Below the pieces are notes generated by a model that worked only from the letters and a program-made list of their open reading frames with translations, did not search any database and was not told where the DNA came from. This document shows, in pieces, positions 22,596-36,824 of a DNA stretch of 64,000 bases (position 1 is the stretch's first letter; each line of letters begins with the position of its first letter). A program made the translations under genes and the position numbers. Origin of the DNA: Tenacibaculum sp. 190524A05c (GTDB taxonomy: Bacteria; Bacteroidota; Bacteroidia; Flavobacteriales; Flavobacteriaceae); the NCBI RefSeq assembly GCF_964036595.1, contig NZ_OZ038523.1, positions 1,020,501-1,084,500 of the forward strand, given 5' to 3'.

Positions 22596-25500
22596 TTACT
22601 TATTTATATATAACCATCCTGTTCGTGCTGATTCTCCATTTCCTGGATCAATCACATAGTAATACGTTCCTACTGGTAACTTCTCATCAACACTTATCGT
22701 AGCTCTACCATTAGAAATTCCTTCAAATCTTCTTGAAGAATCAGTGTTACTATAACCACTGATCTTATAAACCGTATTACCCCATCTGTTAAAGATCTCA
22801 ACCGTATTATTAGCATACTCTGGATTATCAATACATTTAATAAAAAAGAACGAATTTTCAGTATTACCATCTCCTGGTGACATTAAACTATATGGTGATA
22901 AACATTCATCGTTTTTACAATTTGGTCCTTCAATTGGATCACAAGGATCATTAGGATCAGAAGTTGGTCCACCTACAAAAGTATCAGGATCAAGTGGTGT
23001 ATTTGGATCATCAGTACCTGTTACTTCTTCACCATCCGTTAAACCATCACCATCACTATCAGGATTTAGAGGATCTGTTCCTTCGTCAGTTTCCTCTTCG
23101 TTAGTAAGTCCATCATCATCACAATCTAACTGATTCCATTCATCACTTACATTATTTATATCTTGACTACTAGCTTCATAAGAACATCCATTTAAAGGAT
23201 CGGTACCATCGGCTAATTCATCTCCATTTATAACACCGTCTCCATCACAATCTAAAGCATTCCAAGCGGCAGATACATTAGTTTCTACTTGACTTGTACT
23301 ATTATAAGAACATCCATCAAATGGATCTGTACCATCATTTACTTCTTCTCCATTTGTAACTCCATCTCCATCACAATCTGATGCAGCCCAAACACTATAA
23401 TTAGGATCAGTGGTTGCTGGAATTGTAGGATTAGAAACTGAACATGAATCTAAAGGATCCGTTCCATTATTTAATTCATCTTGATTACTTTCTCCATCTC
23501 CATCACAATCTAATGAATTCCAAGCAGCAGAAACATTGGTTACCACTTGACTTGATGCTGAATAAGAACATCCATCAAATGGATCTGTACCATCGTTAGC
23601 TTCATCTCCATTTGTAACTCCATCTCCATCACAATCTGATGCAGCCCAAACACTATAATTAGGATCAGTAGTTGCTGGAATTGTAGGATTAGAAACTGAA
23701 CATGAATCTGAAGGATCTGTTCCATTATTTAATTCATCTTCATTACTTTCTCCATCTCCATCACAATCTAATGAATTCCAAGCAGCAGAAACATTGGTTA
23801 CAACTTGACTCGAAGCTGAATAAGAACATCCATCGAACGGATCAGTACCATCATTAGCTTCTTCTCCATTTGTAACTCCATCGCCATCACAATCTAATGC
23901 AGCCCAAACACTATAATTAGAATCAGTAGTTGCTGGAATTGTAGGATTAGAAACTGAACATGAATCTAAAGGATCTGTTCCATTATTTAATTCGTCTCCA
24001 TTACTTTCTCCATCTCCGTCACAGTCTAAAGCACTCCAAGCAGCAGAAACATTTGCTTCTACTTGACTTGATGCTGAATAAGAACAGCTATCGAATGGAT
24101 CTGTACCATCGTTAGCTTCTTCTCCATTTGTAACTCCATCACCATCACAATCTGATGCAGCCCAAACACTATAATTAGGATCAGTAGTTGCTGGAATTGT
24201 AGGATTAGAAACTGAACATGAATCTAAAGGATCTGTTCCATTATTTAACTCATCTCCATTATTTTCTCCATCTCCATCACAGTCTAATACATTCCAAGCA
24301 GCAGAAACATTTGCTTCTACTTGACTTGATGCTGAGTAAGAACATCCATCGAACGGATCCGTACCATCGTTAGCTTCTTCTCCATTTGTAACTCCATCTC
24401 CATCACAATCTGATGCAGCCCAAATACTATAATTAGGATCAGTACTTGCTGGAACTGTAGAATTGGAAACAGAACATGAATCTAAAGGATCTGTTCCATT
24501 ATTTAACTCATCTCCATTGCTTTCTCCATCTCCATCACAATCTGCTATTAACCAATTTCCTGATTGCATTAATGAAATTGAAGTTGGGATATATGAACAA
24601 GAATCTGTAGGATCAGTTCCATCTGTAACCTCCTGTCCATTTGTAACTCCATCACCATCACAATCTGCAGTTAGCCAATCTCCTGATTGTGCTACAGAAA
24701 CTGAACTTGGATTTACTGAACATGGATCTGTTGGATCAGTTCCATCTGTAACTTCTTGTCCATTTGTAGCTCCATCTCCATCACAATCTGCAGTTAACCA
24801 ATCACCTGTTTGAGGTAACGAAACTGAACTTGGATTTACTGAACAAGGATCTGTAGGATCAGTTCCATCTGCAACTTCTTGTCCATTTGTAACTCCATCT
24901 CCATCACAGTCTGCAGTTAACCAATCACCTGTTTGAGGTAAAGAAACTGAATTTATTAGAAATGAACATGGATCTGTTGGATCGGTTCCATCAGCAATTT
25001 CTTGACCATTTGTAACTCCATCTCCATCGCAGTCAGAAGTTTGCCATGTAGGATTACTAACATCTGCTACTGGGTTTCCGGTGAACGAACAAGAATCATT
25101 AGGATCACTTGTACCTGTTGGTATTCCTGAAGTTGAAGGATCGTCAATTCCTGTTGTTTCTTCACAATCTGTTAAGCCATCACCATCTGTATCTGTTGAT
25201 GGTCCAACAGTAACTGTAAATACTGGCGAAGTTAAAGATACACACCCATTAGAATCGGTAACAACATAAGTAATATCTACTGTTCCAAAATTTATTCCAG
25301 TAACAACACCATTAGAATCAACTGTTGCTATACCCGTATTAGAAGAAATCCATGATATACTAGATCCTGTAGTACCTTCCGTAAGATCTATGGTATCACC
25401 TAAACAAACTTCAGAAGTCCCGGTAATTGGTAATGCTTCAGGTCTTGGATTTACAGTGACTGTATATGTATATTGATTTCCTTGACATCCATTTGGACTT

Positions 25501-28500
25501 ATTGGCGTTATGGTATAAACTACAGTTTGTGGACTTCCACTCGTGTTTGTTAATGTATCAGAAATCGTAGAACCTGTTCCTGATGAAATTGTTTCTCCCG
25601 TTACATTTGAATTATCTGTTGCAATCCAATTAAAGGTAGTACCAATTACGTTAACATCGGATGTTAAATCATGACTTAAAGCAACATCACTACAAACTGT
25701 ATCTGTTGGAGCTGTTGCATTAAATGGTTCTGGATTTACAGTAACTATAACATCGAAAGTTTCTCCATCGCATGCAGTACCATCATCAATAGTAACTGTA
25801 TATGTAATAGTAACAGGAACTCCTGTTGTATTGGTATAACCATCTGTAATATTAGCAGCAATAGCTGTTACTCTATCTGGTCCTGCAGGAACATTTGTCG
25901 GGTCCGAAGACACCACTGTATAGGTAGCTGTAAATGCATTAATAGCAACATTTAAATTTTCACCAGAACAAACTTCTTCAGTAAAGTTAGGGAAAGGCGG
26001 TGATACAATATGTAATGTAACTTCTTCTCGTAATGGATTGACACATGAAGTACTTGTATCTGTAATTTCCGCATAAAATGTAACTGGTGCGTTCTCTGTA
26101 TTTGTTATTGGGTTGGCAATAACATTACCTCCAGTTGCAGCATCATACCAAGTAACTGATATATTTGAACCAAATGTAATTCCATCATTTGCATTTAATG
26201 TCTGAATAGGAGATTCAACACATTCTATAATGTCATTTACTGATGTTAATACTGGGAGTGAGTTTACAGTAACTGTTGCAGTATCTGTTAAATTAATCGA
26301 ACAATTTGTACTACTAAACTCTAGAGAAATTAAATTTATTGTTGTATCGGAAGTAGCTCCTGAATTCACTATTGTAGCATTTCCTGATCCATCTAAAGTA
26401 ATTGTTTGATTAGCATTGCCATCAATATTATAAGTCAACACACTGTTTGGAGATCCTGAAACAGTAAATTCAGCATCGCTATTTTCACAAATAGGTGAAT
26501 TTGTTGTTAAACTTGTATATACAGGTAACGGATTAACCGTTACAATATAGGTAAATGAGTTACCGTCACAGCCACTTAAACTAGTTGGAATTATTGTATA
26601 TACTACTGTTTGTGGAATTGTACTATTATTGATTAATGTATCTCCTATAGTATTTAATGATGAATTGCTCAATGTTTCTCCTGTTACATTAGCGTTATCA
26701 GTTGCAACCCAATTAAAAGTAGTTCCTGATAGATTTACATCAGTTAATAAATTATGATTTAAAGTAGTATTACTACAAACCGTTTCTGTAGGAGGTACTG
26801 CATTGAAAGGTTCAGGATTTACAGTAACTGTATATGTAAATGGATCACCAATACAACCATCAGGACTTGTTGGGGTAACTGTATAAGTAACATTTTGAAC
26901 ACTTCCACTAATGTTTGTTAGAGTATCCGTTATCATTGATGAATTTGTAGCTACTAGAGTTTCACCAGTAATAAAACCATTATCCGATGCAACCCAACTA
27001 AAAGTGGTTCCTGAAATATTAATATCTGTTGATAAATCATGATTTAATGGTATATCACTACAAATTGTATCTGTCGGTGCAACCGAATTAAATGGTTCTG
27101 GATTTACCGTAACTGAATATGTGTAAGCAGTACCTGGACAACCATCAGTACTTATTGGCGTAATGGTGTATGTAACTATTTGACTAACTCCACTAATATT
27201 AGTTAATGTATCAGATATTGTAACTGCTGAATTATTAGACGTAGTTTCCCCTGAAACATTTGGATTATCTGTTGCTGACCATGTAAAATTCGTATTAGAT
27301 ACATTTACATCTCCTAATAAATCATGATTTAATGTTGTTTTACTACATACTGTTTCTGAAGGAGGAGTACTATTGATAGGCTCTGGATTTACCGTAACAG
27401 TGTATTCAAAAGAATTTCCTACACAACCATCCGCGCTTGTAGGTGTAATAGAATATACAACTGTTTGTACACTTCCACTAGTATTTGATAATGTATCTGT
27501 AATGGTTGATGAAGAAGTGTTTGTAATAGTTTCTCCAGTTACATTAGGATTATCAACTGCAATCCAATTAAAGGTCACCCCAGATAAATTTACATTTCCA
27601 TTTAAATCGTGATTTAACGTACCACCACTACAAATTGATAATATTGGTTCAACTGCGTTAAATGGTTCAGGATTGACAGTAACCGTGTAAGTAAATGAAT
27701 TCCCTACACAACCCTCTGCACTTCTAGGAATAATAGTATATATTACCGTTTGAGTAGTTCCACTCGTATTTGTTAATGTATCTGAAATAATAGCAGTATT
27801 AGAATTACTCGTAGTTTCTCCAGTAACATTCGGATTATCTGTGGCAACCCAATTAAAAGTTGCTCCTGTTAAGTTTACGTCTGTATTTAAATCATGATTT
27901 AATGCTACATCACTACAAATAGTATCTGTTGAAGCTGTTGCATTAAACGGTTCTGGATTTACAGTAACTGTATACGTATATTGATTTCCTTGACATCCAT
28001 TTGAACTTATTGGCGTTATAGTATAAACTACAGTTTGTGGACTTCCACTAGTGTTTGTTAATGTATCAGAAATTGTAGAACCTGTTCCTGATGAAATTGT
28101 TTCTCCTGTTACATTTGGATTATCTGTTGCAATCCAATTAAAAGTAGTACCAATTACGTTAACATCGGATGTTAAATCATGACTTAAAGCAATATCACTA
28201 CAAACAGTATCTGTTGGAGCTGTTGCATTAAATGGCTCTGGATTTACGGTAACAACAACATCGAAAGTTTCTCCATCGCATGCAGTACCATCATCAATAG
28301 TAACTGTATATGTAATAGTAACAGGAACTCCTGTTGTATTGGTATAACCATCTGTAATATTAGCAGCAATAGCTGTTACTCTATCTGGTCCTACAGGAAC
28401 ATTTGTCGGGTCCGAAGACACCACTGTATAGGTAGCTGTAAATGCATTAATAGCAACATTTAAATTTTCACCAGAACAAACTTCTTCTGTAAAGTTAGGG

Positions 28501-31500
28501 AAAGGCGGTGATACAATATGTAATGTAACTTCTTCTCGTACTGGATTGACACATGAAGTACTTGTATCTGTAATTTCCGCATAAAATGTAACCGGAGCGT
28601 TCTCTGTATTTGTTATTGGATTGGCAATAACATTACCTCCTGTTGCAGCATCATACCAAGTAACTGATATATTTGGACCAAATGTAATTCCATCATTTGC
28701 ATTTAATGTCTGAATAGGAGATTCAACACATTCTGTAATGTCATTTACTGATGTTAATACTGGGAATGAGTTTACAGTAACTGTTGCGGTATCTGTTAAA
28801 TTAATCGAACAATTTGTACTACTAAACTCTAGAGAAATTAAATTTATTGTAGTATCGGAAGTAGCTGCAGAATTCACTATTGTAGCATTTCCTGATCCAT
28901 CTAAAGTAATTGTTTGATTAGCATTGCCATCAATATTATAAGTCAACACACTGTTTGGAGATCCTGAAACAGTAAATTCAGCATCGCTATTTTCACAAAT
29001 AGGTGAATTTGTTGTTAAACTTGTATATACAGGTAACGGATTAACCGTTACAACAGATTCATTTGAAGTAACAGTATTACATCCTGATCCACTATCACTA
29101 ATAATAACTTGATAATATGTAGTCCCAGAACTTGTAGTTACTGGTGTATATGTAGCAGAAGTTGCTCCACTTATATCTGCAAATCCAGATCCACTTGTAC
29201 TTGAACTTTGCCATTGATAAGTTAATCCTGTTACTCCACCTGTTGCGGTTACAGCTAAATCCGTTGGAGTCACTCCTGAACAAATAGTTTGAGTTGTTAT
29301 AGGTTGTACGGTAATTGTAGGATCAGCATTTATAATTACAACAGATTCATTTGAAGTAATTGTATTACATCCCGACCCAGTATCACTAATAACAACTTGA
29401 TAATACGTAGTTCCAGAACTCGTGGTTACTGGTGTATATGTAGCTAAATTTGCTCCGCTTATATCTGTAAATCCTGATCCACTAGTACTTGAACTTTGCC
29501 ATTGATAGGTTAATCCTGTTACTCCTCCTGTAGCTGCTATAGATAAATCCGTTGGAGTTGCTCCTACACAAATAGTTTGAGTTGTTATAGGTTGAGTAGT
29601 AATAGCTGGATCATCATTTATAATCACAACAGATTCGGATGAAATGACCGTATTACATCCTGATCCACTATCACTAATTATAACTTGATAATATGTTGTT
29701 CCAGAACTCGTCGTAACTGGAGTATATGTAGCTAAAGTCGCTCCACTTATATCTGTAAATCCTGATCCACTAGTACTTGAGCTCTGCCATTGATAAGTTA
29801 ATCCTGTTGCTCCTCCATTTGCTGTTACAGATAAATCTGATGGAGTTGCACCAACGCAAATTGTTTGATTTGTTAAAGGTTGTGCTGTAATTGTAGGATC
29901 TTCATTTATAATTACAACCGATTCAGAAGAAGTTATTGTATTACACCCTGAACCAGTATCACTAATTACAACTTGGTAATAAGTTGTCCCAAAACTTGTC
30001 GTTACTGGTGTATATGTAGCTAAAGTCGCTCCACTTATATCTGTAAACCCTGATCCACTTGTACTTGAACTTTGCCATTGATAGGTTAATCCAGTTACTC
30101 CTCCAGAAGCTGTCACTGATAAATCCGTTGGAGTTGCTCCAACACAAACTGTCTGATTTGCTAAAGGTTGCGCTGTAATTGTAGGATCTTCATTTATAAT
30201 TACAACCGATTCAGAAGAAGTTATTGTATTACACCCTGATCCAGAATCACTAATTATAACTTGGTAATATATTGTTCCAGAACTTGTTGTTACTGGTGTA
30301 TATATAGCCGTAGTTGCTCCACTTATATCCGAAAATCCAGAACCACTTGTACTTGAACTTTGCCATTGATAGGTTAATCCTGTAACTCCTCCTGTAGCGG
30401 TTACAACTAAATCCGTTGGAGTTGCTCCAACACAAATTGTTTGAGTTGTTAGAGGTTGCGAAGTAATTGAAGGATCATCATTTATAATTACAACCGATTC
30501 AGAAGAAGTTATTGTATTACATCCGGATCCGGTATCGCTAATTACAACTTGATAATACGTAGTTCCAGAACTCGTCGTAACTGGCGTATATGTAGCAGAA
30601 GTTGCTCCACTTATATCTGAAAATCCTGAACCACTAGTACTTGAACTCTGCCATTGATAGGTTAATCCTGTAACTCCTCCTGTAGCTGTTACTGATAAAT
30701 CTGCTGGAGTTGCTCCAACACAAATTGTTTGAGTTGCTAGAGGTTGTGCTGTAATTGTAGGATCTTCATTTATAATTACAACAGATTCATTTGAAGTTAT
30801 TGTATTACATCCTGATCCGGTATCACTAATTACAACTTGATAATATGTAGTTCCTGAACTTGTTCTTACTGGTGTATATGTAGCCGAAGTTGCTCCACTT
30901 ATATCTGAAAATCCTGAACCACTTGTACTTGAACTCTGCCATTGATAGGTTAATCCAGTAACTCCTCCGTTTCCTGTTACTGTTAAATCCGTTGGAGTTG
31001 CTCCTATACATATAGTTTGAGTTGCTATTGGTTGTACTGTTATTGTTGGATCATCGTTTACAATTACTACTGATTCTGATGAAGTTATATCGTTACACCC
31101 TGAACCGGTATCACTAATTACAACTTGGTAATATATTGTTCCTGAACTTGTTGTTACTGGTGTATATGTAGCCGAAGTTGCTCCACTTATATCTGTAAAT
31201 CCAGAACCACTTGTACTTGAACTTTGCCATTGATAAGTTAATCCTGTGACTCCTCCAGAAGCTGTCACTGATAAATTCGTTGGAGTTGCTCCAACACAGA
31301 TTGTTTGAGTTGTTAGAGGTTGTGCTGTAATTGTCGGATCATTATTTATAGTAACTACAGATTCACTAGAAGTAATTGTGTTACATCCCGATCCAGTATC
31401 ACTAATTACAACTTGGTAATATGTTGTTCCTGAACTTGTTGTTACTGGTGTATATGTAGCCGAAGTTGCTCCGCTTATATCTGTAAATCCAGAACCACTT

Positions 31501-34500
31501 GTACTTGAACTTTGCCATTGATAAGTTAATCCTGAAACTCCTCCAGAAGCTGTCACTGATAAATCCGTTGGAGTTGCTCCAACACAAACTGTCTGAGTTG
31601 TTAGAGGTTGTGTAGTAATCGTAGGATCATCATTTATAATTACAACCGACTCAGAAGAAGTAATTGTATTACATCCTGATCCAGTGTCACTAACTATTAC
31701 TTGATAATATGTTGTTCCAGAACTTGTCGTTACTGGTGTATATGTAGCCGAAGTTGCTCCGCTAATATCTGTAAATCCAGAACCACTTGTACTTGAACTC
31801 TGCCATTGATAAGTTAATCCTGTTACTCCTCCAATTGCAGTTATTGATAAATCCGTTGGAGTTGCTCCAATACATATAGTTTGAGTTGCTATTGGTTGTA
31901 CTGTAATTGTTGGATCATCGTTTACAATTACTACTGATTCTGATGAAGTTATATCGTTACACCCTGAACCAGTATCACTAATTATAACTTGATAGTATGT
32001 TGGACCCGAACTTGTTGTAATCGGTGTATATGTAGCAGAAGTTGCTCCGCTAATATCTGTAAATCCTGAACCACTTGTACTCGAACTCTGCCATTGATAA
32101 GTTAATCCTGTTACTCCTCCAGAAGCTGTAACAGATAAATCTGTTGGAGTTGCTCCTACACAAACTGTTTGAGTTGTTAAGGGCTGTACAGTAATTGTTG
32201 GGTCGTTATTAACAATCACAACTGATTCAGAAGAAATTACATCATTACATCCTGATCCAGAATCACTAATTACAACTTGGTAATAAGTTGTTCCAGAACT
32301 TGTCGTTACTGGCGTATATGTAGCAGATGTTGCTCCACTTATATCTGTAAATCCTGATCCACTTGTACTTGAACTTTGCCATTGATAGCTTAATCCAGTT
32401 ACACCGCCTGTTGCTGTAACTGATAAATCGGTAGGGGTTGCTCCTACACAAATGGTTTGAGTTGATATTGGTTGCGAAGTAATCGAAGGGTCATTGTTTA
32501 TAGTAACTACTGATTCATCAGATATAATATCTGAACATACACCACTTGCATCACTAATGACAACTTGGTAATAAGTTGTTCCAGAACTTGTTGTAACTGG
32601 TGTATATGTAGCTGAAGTTGCTCCACCTATATCAGTAAACCCTGAACCACTAGTTGAAGAACTTTGCCATTGATAATCTAACCCATCAATTCCCCCAGTA
32701 ACTGTAACGGAAAGATCGGTTGGAACTGCTCCTACACAAATAGTTTGCGTTGCTAAAGGTTGTGCTGTTATTGATATTTCTGGTTTTATTGTAACCGTAT
32801 ATGTAAAAGAATCACCTTGACAACCATTTCCACTTGTTGGAATTATAGTATATGTTACGGTTTGATTCGTTCCTGAATTATTAATTAAAGTATCACTAAT
32901 AATAGCATTTGTTCCACCTGATACTGTTTCACCTGTTACATTAGGATTATCAGTTGCTGACCACATAAAACTTGATCCAGTAACATTAACATCCGAATTT
33001 AAATCGTGACTTAATGTTGAGTTACTGCAAATGGTTTCTGTTGGAGCTGTTGTATTTGATGGCTCTGGGTTAACCGTAACAACAACATCAAAAATATTAC
33101 CGTCACACGGAGAACCATCCTGAATAGTTACTGTATATGTAATCGTAACTGGATTTCCTGTAGTATTGGTATAAGTATCTGTAATATTAGCTGTTGTCGC
33201 TGTAGTTCTATTAGCCCCTGCAGGTACGTTTGTTGGATCAGAAGAAGCAACGGTATAAGTTGTAGCAAAAGATAAACCTATATTAAGCATTTCATCTGAA
33301 CACACTGTTTCGGATAAATTCGGAAAAGGAGGTGAAACAATTTGGAGTTTAACTTCTTCTCTCACAGGATTCACACAAGACGAACTCGTATCTGTTATTT
33401 CAGCATAAAAAGACGTAGGAGGATCCGTACTTGGAGTTGCTGTATTTACTATAGGTGAGGCTACAATATTTCCTCCAGAAGGTGCATCATACCAAACAAC
33501 ACTAGTGTTAGGATTCAATGTGATTCCACTATTAGCGTCCAAACTTTGTGTTCCAGACATATCATCACAAACAATAATATCATTTACACTTGCTAATGTT
33601 GGATTTGGATTTACAACAATTGTTTCTGTATCAGTTAATGCCACCGAACATGTTGTTGAAGTAAACTCTAATGATACTAAATTTATTGTTACATCACTCA
33701 CAGCCGAAGAGCTTGTTATAGTAGCGTTTCCTGATCCATCTAATACTATTGTTTGATTAGCATTCCCATTCAGACTGTATGTTAATGTAGAATTTGCAGA
33801 ACCAGAGATTGTGAATTCAGCAATATTTCCCTCACAAATAGGAGTATTTGATGAAAGTGAAATAAGTGATGGTAATGGGTTAACTGTAACTGTAAAGGTA
33901 GCTGATACTAAAGAAGTACATCCATTTGTATCAGTTACAGTATAAGTTATATCAGTACTTCCAGCGGATACACCAGTAACCAAACCATTAGTATCAATTG
34001 TAGCTACGCCAGTGTTAGATGAATTCCAAATTATTGTACTTCCAGTAGTTCCTTCTGTTAAGTCAATTGAACCACCCACACAAACTTGATTAGACCCTGT
34101 AATAGGACTGGCAATTGGTAATGCATTTACGGTTATCGTTCCTGTTGCACTCACAGTATTACAACCACCTGTTAACGGTATATCATAATTAAAAACTCCA
34201 GAATTTGTAGGCGTACCGCTTATTGTGATTGTATTGCTATTCCAACTCGCTGTAACTCCTGTTGGTAAACCTGTTGGCGTACCTATGCCAGTGGCTAAAG
34301 TTGTTGAATGAGTTATGTTAGTGAGTGGTGTGTTAACACATAAAGTAGGCGAACTCGATGGTGCGCTAACAGTATTACATGCATTAATAGTAACGCTTTC
34401 ATTTAAATCATCAGGAAAAGTATTAATTTCTGTAGCTATTTCGTTGTAATTATAAGTTACAGTATTTGTTACAGTTCCAGATGCATCATCTCGAGCTCTT

Positions 34501-36548
34501 GCGACTATTTCCAGCTCAAATTTATCTCCAGGATCCATATTCCCTATATTCCAAGTTAATGTTCCTGTACTAGAAAATGTTGTTCCAGGTTCTGGATTGG
34601 CACTAACAAACTCTAATTCTGCGGGAAGAACATCCTCAATTATAACATTAGTAATTGGATCAACAGAAAAACTCTCCGCCGTTATTGTAAAAGTAACATT
34701 GCTACCCGCATCTATTGGATCGGCATTATCTGTTTTTAATACCTGAAGTTCAGGATCACAGCTATAAAAAGTAACTACAGCTGAATTATATTCACATCCT
34801 CCGAAATCAGTAACACGCACAAAATAATTTCCAACTCCATTTAAAGTTGGATCATAAGTTTGTAATGTTGGTCCACTTGCTAATAATGTTCCTGAAATCT
34901 CATCAAAACCTTTATACCAAGCATAATTTGCAAATCCACCTGTAACTTCTTGAATACTTGATCCTGGATGACATCCGCCTCCTGTAAGTTCTATTTCAAC
35001 AACCGGAACCGTATCAAAACCAGAAAAATAACCTGCTAAACCAGCATTTGACCCTAAGGACATAAAAGTTCCTGCTGCTATTGGCCCCGGTGTAACAACA
35101 GAAATTTCACCTGTTAATCCTGGTACATATAAAGTTTTCCATTGTGGTGTTCCCGTTCCATCATTTACTAATGAAGAAGCTGGTGTTGTAATTTGTACAC
35201 CATTTTGATAAATTTCAATATCGGCATCACTAACTAACGTTGAGACCACTAATGTTAATGCTGAGATATTAGAATTAGTGTTTGCTATATCTTGAATTTG
35301 TGGTATCTCTTGTAATTCATTTGGAAGTAAACAATTAACAGGAGCAATAAAATTCATCCCAACTGTTTGTATTCTATTTGTTTGACCGGCTAAACATTGA
35401 TAAGCATAAGCATCTTTAGATGTTCTTACGTACATATTCGAACCTGCCGTAGTTCCTGAATAATTGGAACCAGGAATTTCTAAATACTCACCATCATCAA
35501 TTGTTCCTATTAACACTCCTCCAGCGAATACCTGAGTATCATCTTGTGTTGCTACAATTACAGGAAATTCCGTTCCATCATTTCCATCACCTGCTCCTCT
35601 CATAAAAACATATTCTCTCCCTATAACATTTGTAGGTACTGGTTGATCTATACCAACATCTCTACTTCCAGAGGTAGCGCTTATTCCAAAATTTAAACCA
35701 CCACTTGCTATAGCAATAGGTTCAGTAGCTTCAATTGTTGCTCCTAACCATCCATCGATATTTGCTGTATTGGTTGCTGCGCTAATTCCTGATTGATTTC
35801 TGACTGCCTCTAATACATAAGTTTCACCTGCCTGCAACGTTATATTAATAACATCGTTCGTAATTCCATCAGGATCTGTTCCACTTCTAAATGCACAATC
35901 TGGATTAAATCCAGAAATAGTTACCATAGTATTTGGTGCAGTAGCCATTATACCTAAACTAGTACTACTGTTAGAATTTGAATGTCTATTAGCAATTCCT
36001 CCCCATCTAAACTCTTTTCCTAATGCTTTTCCTCCTTTACAGGTTAAGGAACCTGCTTGAGCGCCAGAACGACCTCTATAATTAACATAGAACTTTTGTC
36101 CACCTGGAGCTTCAAAACGTAAACCTGCTGTAGTTAAAACTGTACCAGTATTTCCGTTAGTAACTAAAGTTATATTATTATTACTATTCGCTAATACTTG
36201 ATCTGTAAAACCACCTCCTGAATCATTTACGTTATCAATTACAAATGGAGTTCCATTTACTAAACTTGGTATAACTAACCATGGTACAGTAGATATTCCT
36301 CTATACACATTAACTGTAAAAGCAGTTGTTTCGGGCGTGGAAAGATAAATTGATTGCTGTTGTATGGCAGCATTACTTTGGTGATTGGCATTATTATTTG
36401 TACCTGAAGTTTGTTTTAAAGGAGGTAAATAATGTTGACTATCTAATTGAGAATAGGCCAATGAAGTACAAAACATCATTATTACAGAAATAACAATATC
36501 TCTTTTTAAAAATTTATGAAATATCTTGTAGGGTAAAGTTATTATCAT
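22596..36548 (-). CDS. giant T9SS type B surface adhesin 1 (4650 aa)
   Basis: Domain order seen in the sequence: signal region ([15 protein letters not shown]); an IgGFc-binding-like N-terminal domain (about 50-420); Ig-like; a DUF11-type domain (about 598-705, [11 protein letters not shown]); Big_2-like and PKD-like domains; 13 tandem Ig-like repeats of 96 residues (about 1256-2503); eight PKD-like units of about 86 residues in all, some within a duplicated block; a thrombospondin-3-like Ca-binding region of 16 DCDGDG-type units (about 3783-4530); and a type B gliding-motility C-terminal domain (about 4550-4650, [24 protein letters not shown]). It is expected to be exported by T9SS and displayed at the surface, probably with the PorP/SprF product encoded next. 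Adhesion or gliding role inferred from architecture. Confidence 0.93.
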   Translation of the reverse strand: MIITLPYKIFHKFLKRDIVISVIMMFCTSLAYSQLDSQHYLPPLKQTSGTNNNANHQSNAAIQQQSIYLSTPETTAFTVNVYRGISTVPWLVIPSLVNGTPFVIDNVNDSGGGFTDQVLANSNNNITLVTNGNTGTVLTTAGLRFEAPGGQKFYVNYRGRSGAQAGSLTCKGGKALGKEFRWGGIANRHSNSNSSTSLGIMATAPNTMVTISGFNPDCAFRSGTDPDGITNDVINITLQAGETYVLEAVRNQSGISAATNTANIDGWLGATIEATEPIAIASGGLNFGISATSGSRDVGIDQPVPTNVIGREYVFMRGAGDGNDGTEFPVIVATQDDTQVFAGGVLIGTIDDGEYLEIPGSNYSGTTAGSNMYVRTSKDAYAYQCLAGQTNRIQTVGMNFIAPVNCLLPNELQEIPQIQDIANTNSNISALTLVVSTLVSDADIEIYQNGVQITTPASSLVNDGTGTPQWKTLYVPGLTGEISVVTPGPIAAGTFMSLGSNAGLAGYFSGFDTVPVVEIELTGGGCHPGSSIQEVTGGFANYAWYKGFDEISGTLLASGPTLQTYDPTLNGVGNYFVRVTDFGGCEYNSAVVTFYSCDPELQVLKTDNADPIDAGSNVTFTITAESFSVDPITNVIIEDVLPAELEFVSANPEPGTTFSSTGTLTWNIGNMDPGDKFELEIVARARDDASGTVTNTVTYNYNEIATEINTFPDDLNESVTINACNTVSAPSSSPTLCVNTPLTNITHSTTLATGIGTPTGLPTGVTASWNSNTITISGTPTNSGVFNYDIPLTGGCNTVSATGTITVNALPIASPITGSNQVCVGGSIDLTEGTTGSTIIWNSSNTGVATIDTNGLVTGVSAGSTDITYTVTDTNGCTSLVSATFTVTVNPLPSLISLSSNTPICEGNIAEFTISGSANSTLTYSLNGNANQTIVLDGSGNATITSSSAVSDVTINLVSLEFTSTTCSVALTDTETIVVNPNPTLASVNDIIVCDDMSGTQSLDANSGITLNPNTSVVWYDAPSGGNIVASPIVNTATPSTDPPTSFYAEITDTSSSCVNPVREEVKLQIVSPPFPNLSETVCSDEMLNIGLSFATTYTVASSDPTNVPAGANRTTATTANITDTYTNTTGNPVTITYTVTIQDGSPCDGNIFDVVVTVNPEPSNTTAPTETICSNSTLSHDLNSDVNVTGSSFMWSATDNPNVTGETVSGGTNAIISDTLINNSGTNQTVTYTIIPTSGNGCQGDSFTYTVTIKPEISITAQPLATQTICVGAVPTDLSVTVTGGIDGLDYQWQSSSTSGSGFTDIGGATSATYTPVTTSSGTTYYQVVISDASGVCSDIISDESVVTINNDPSITSQPISTQTICVGATPTDLSVTATGGVTGLSYQWQSSSTSGSGFTDISGATSATYTPVTTSSGTTYYQVVISDSGSGCNDVISSESVVIVNNDPTITVQPLTTQTVCVGATPTDLSVTASGGVTGLTYQWQSSSTSGSGFTDISGATSATYTPITTSSGPTYYQVIISDTGSGCNDITSSESVVIVNDDPTITVQPIATQTICIGATPTDLSITAIGGVTGLTYQWQSSSTSGSGFTDISGATSATYTPVTTSSGTTYYQVIVSDTGSGCNTITSSESVVIINDDPTITTQPLTTQTVCVGATPTDLSVTASGGVSGLTYQWQSSSTSGSGFTDISGATSATYTPVTTSSGTTYYQVVISDTGSGCNTITSSESVVTINNDPTITAQPLTTQTICVGATPTNLSVTASGGVTGLTYQWQSSSTSGSGFTDISGATSATYTPVTTSSGTIYYQVVISDTGSGCNDITSSESVVIVNDDPTITVQPIATQTICIGATPTDLTVTGNGGVTGLTYQWQSSSTSGSGFSDISGATSATYTPVRTSSGTTYYQVVISDTGSGCNTITSNESVVIINEDPTITAQPLATQTICVGATPADLSVTATGGVTGLTYQWQSSSTSGSGFSDISGATSATYTPVTTSSGTTYYQVVISDTGSGCNTITSSESVVIINDDPSITSQPLTTQTICVGATPTDLVVTATGGVTGLTYQWQSSSTSGSGFSDISGATTAIYTPVTTSSGTIYYQVIISDSGSGCNTITSSESVVIINEDPTITAQPLANQTVCVGATPTDLSVTASGGVTGLTYQWQSSSTSGSGFTDISGATLATYTPVTTSFGTTYYQVVISDTGSGCNTITSSESVVIINEDPTITAQPLTNQTICVGATPSDLSVTANGGATGLTYQWQSSSTSGSGFTDISGATLATYTPVTTSSGTTYYQVIISDSGSGCNTVISSESVVIINDDPAITTQPITTQTICVGATPTDLSIAATGGVTGLTYQWQSSSTSGSGFTDISGANLATYTPVTTSSGTTYYQVVISDTGSGCNTITSNESVVIINADPTITVQPITTQTICSGVTPTDLAVTATGGVTGLTYQWQSSSTSGSGFADISGATSATYTPVTTSSGTTYYQVIISDSGSGCNTVTSNESVVTVNPLPVYTSLTTNSPICENSDAEFTVSGSPNSVLTYNIDGNANQTITLDGSGNATIVNSAATSDTTINLISLEFSSTNCSINLTDTATVTVNSFPVLTSVNDITECVESPIQTLNANDGITFGPNISVTWYDAATGGNVIANPITNTENAPVTFYAEITDTSTSCVNPVREEVTLHIVSPPFPNFTEEVCSGENLNVAINAFTATYTVVSSDPTNVPVGPDRVTAIAANITDGYTNTTGVPVTITYTVTIDDGTACDGETFDVVVTVNPEPFNATAPTDTVCSDIALSHDLTSDVNVIGTTFNWIATDNPNVTGETISSGTGSTISDTLTNTSGSPQTVVYTITPISSNGCQGNQYTYTVTVNPEPFNATASTDTICSDVALNHDLNTDVNLTGATFNWVATDNPNVTGETTSNSNTAIISDTLTNTSGTTQTVIYTIIPRSAEGCVGNSFTYTVTVNPEPFNAVEPILSICSGGTLNHDLNGNVNLSGVTFNWIAVDNPNVTGETITNTSSSTITDTLSNTSGSVQTVVYSITPTSADGCVGNSFEYTVTVNPEPINSTPPSETVCSKTTLNHDLLGDVNVSNTNFTWSATDNPNVSGETTSNNSAVTISDTLTNISGVSQIVTYTITPISTDGCPGTAYTYSVTVNPEPFNSVAPTDTICSDIPLNHDLSTDINISGTTFSWVASDNGFITGETLVATNSSMITDTLTNISGSVQNVTYTVTPTSPDGCIGDPFTYTVTVNPEPFNAVPPTETVCSNTTLNHNLLTDVNLSGTTFNWVATDNANVTGETLSNSSLNTIGDTLINNSTIPQTVVYTIIPTSLSGCDGNSFTYIVTVNPLPVYTSLTTNSPICENSDAEFTVSGSPNSVLTYNIDGNANQTITLDGSGNATIVNSGATSDTTINLISLEFSSTNCSINLTDTATVTVNSLPVLTSVNDIIECVESPIQTLNANDGITFGSNISVTWYDAATGGNVIANPITNTENAPVTFYAEITDTSTSCVNPLREEVTLHIVSPPFPNFTEEVCSGENLNVAINAFTATYTVVSSDPTNVPAGPDRVTAIAANITDGYTNTTGVPVTITYTVTIDDGTACDGETFDVIVTVNPEPFNATAPTDTVCSDVALSHDLTSDVNVIGTTFNWIATDNSNVTGETISSGTGSTISDTLTNTSGSPQTVVYTITPISPNGCQGNQYTYTVTVNPRPEALPITGTSEVCLGDTIDLTEGTTGSSISWISSNTGIATVDSNGVVTGINFGTVDITYVVTDSNGCVSLTSPVFTVTVGPSTDTDGDGLTDCEETTGIDDPSTSGIPTGTSDPNDSCSFTGNPVADVSNPTWQTSDCDGDGVTNGQEIADGTDPTDPCSFLINSVSLPQTGDWLTADCDGDGVTNGQEVADGTDPTDPCSVNPSSVSLPQTGDWLTADCDGDGATNGQEVTDGTDPTDPCSVNPSSVSVAQSGDWLTADCDGDGVTNGQEVTDGTDPTDSCSYIPTSISLMQSGNWLIADCDGDGESNGDELNNGTDPLDSCSVSNSTVPASTDPNYSIWAASDCDGDGVTNGEEANDGTDPFDGCSYSASSQVEANVSAAWNVLDCDGDGENNGDELNNGTDPLDSCSVSNPTIPATTDPNYSVWAASDCDGDGVTNGEEANDGTDPFDSCSYSASSQVEANVSAAWSALDCDGDGESNGDELNNGTDPLDSCSVSNPTIPATTDSNYSVWAALDCDGDGVTNGEEANDGTDPFDGCSYSASSQVVTNVSAAWNSLDCDGDGESNEDELNNGTDPSDSCSVSNPTIPATTDPNYSVWAASDCDGDGVTNGDEANDGTDPFDGCSYSASSQVVTNVSAAWNSLDCDGDGESNQDELNNGTDPLDSCSVSNPTIPATTDPNYSVWAASDCDGDGVTNGEEVNDGTDPFDGCSYNSTSQVETNVSAAWNALDCDGDGVINGDELADGTDPLNGCSYEASSQDINNVSDEWNQLDCDDDGLTNEEETDEGTDPLNPDSDGDGLTDGEEVTGTDDPNTPLDPDTFVGGPTSDPNDPCDPIEGPNCKNDECLSPYSLMSPGDGNTENSFFFIKCIDNPEYANNTVEIFNRWGNTVYKISGYSNTDSSRRFEGISNGRATISVDEKLPVGTYYYVIDPGNGESARTGWLYINK
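22990..25205 (-). repeat. thrombospondin-3-like Ca-binding repeats (16 units)
   Basis: Sixteen units of about 41-45 residues, each beginning DCDGDG (once DCDDDG) and containing GTDP and a following C-S. In the middle, two unit types alternate ([17 protein letters not shown] and [17 protein letters not shown]), giving an approximately 86-residue higher-order period. Acidic, Asp-rich loops predict Ca2+ binding; the paired Cys suggest disulfides outside the cell. Confidence 0.88.
25447..26545 (-). repeat. internal 1.1-kb direct repeat in giant adhesin 1, copy A
   Basis: Matches 27955-29053 with constant offset 2508 bp and only scattered differences. It spans a PKD-like unit, the region with GETFDV-type motifs, and an Ig-like domain ([14 protein letters not shown]). 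Confidence 0.85.
27955..29053 (-). repeat. internal 1.1-kb direct repeat in giant adhesin 1, copy B
   Basis: Second copy of the block at 25447-26545. Between the two copies lie five further PKD-like units ([11 protein letters not shown] starts). Confidence 0.85.
29038..32782 (-). repeat. 13 tandem 288-bp Ig-like repeats
   Basis: Thirteen in-frame 96-residue units, each with [28 protein letters not shown] and [14 protein letters not shown]. Identity between units is high at the DNA level, mostly with synonymous or conservative changes. The first unit (nearest the protein N-terminus) is the most divergent. Confidence 0.92.
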
Positions 36549-36824
36549 ACGATGATGTTTTTAATAGTTTAGCTATATAATTTTGAAAGACATTTTCTAA
36601 TATCGATAAATGTTAAAATTAGTTAAAAATTAACACATGTTAATTGTTAAGACACACATCTTTTTTGAAAGTCACAAAAAAGTTAAAAAAAAGTTAAACA
36701 TTATTTGAATAAGTTTCGTCTTAATGCAGATTTCCAAAGGTGAGAAGAGGTAAATCCTGATAAAATTTATTTTTTTCTTTTAAAAAAAGAGGCCTATTAA
36801 TCAATAAATCTTTTAAGAAAAACA
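36549..36824. promoter_or_regulatory. upstream region of giant adhesin 1
   Basis: Gene-free, very AT-rich. It contains ATTAACACATGTTAAT at 36629-36644 (7-bp inverted arms) and several AGTTAAA direct motifs around 36620 and 36680-36705. It must hold the adhesin 1 promoter; no clear TAnnTTTG on the minus strand was found. Confidence 0.45.

Larger units (their letters stand above)
19595..22718 (-). repeat. 3.1-kb direct repeat, copy A
   Basis: Nearly identical to 36818-39941 (constant offset 17,223 bp). It covers a terminator, the OmpA/PD40 gene, the PorP/SprF gene and the last about 41 codons of the giant gene. By eye I count about nine substitutions, mostly in the PorP/SprF gene; both OmpA/PD40 proteins are identical. 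Similarity fades to about 22,900 within the sorting domain. Confidence 0.95.

Noticed and set aside
24463..24813. Plus-strand 116-codon frame and similar plus-strand frames inside adhesin 1
   Set aside because: Antisense to the thrombospondin-like and PKD-like repeats; Ser/Pro-rich shadow translations without start signals.
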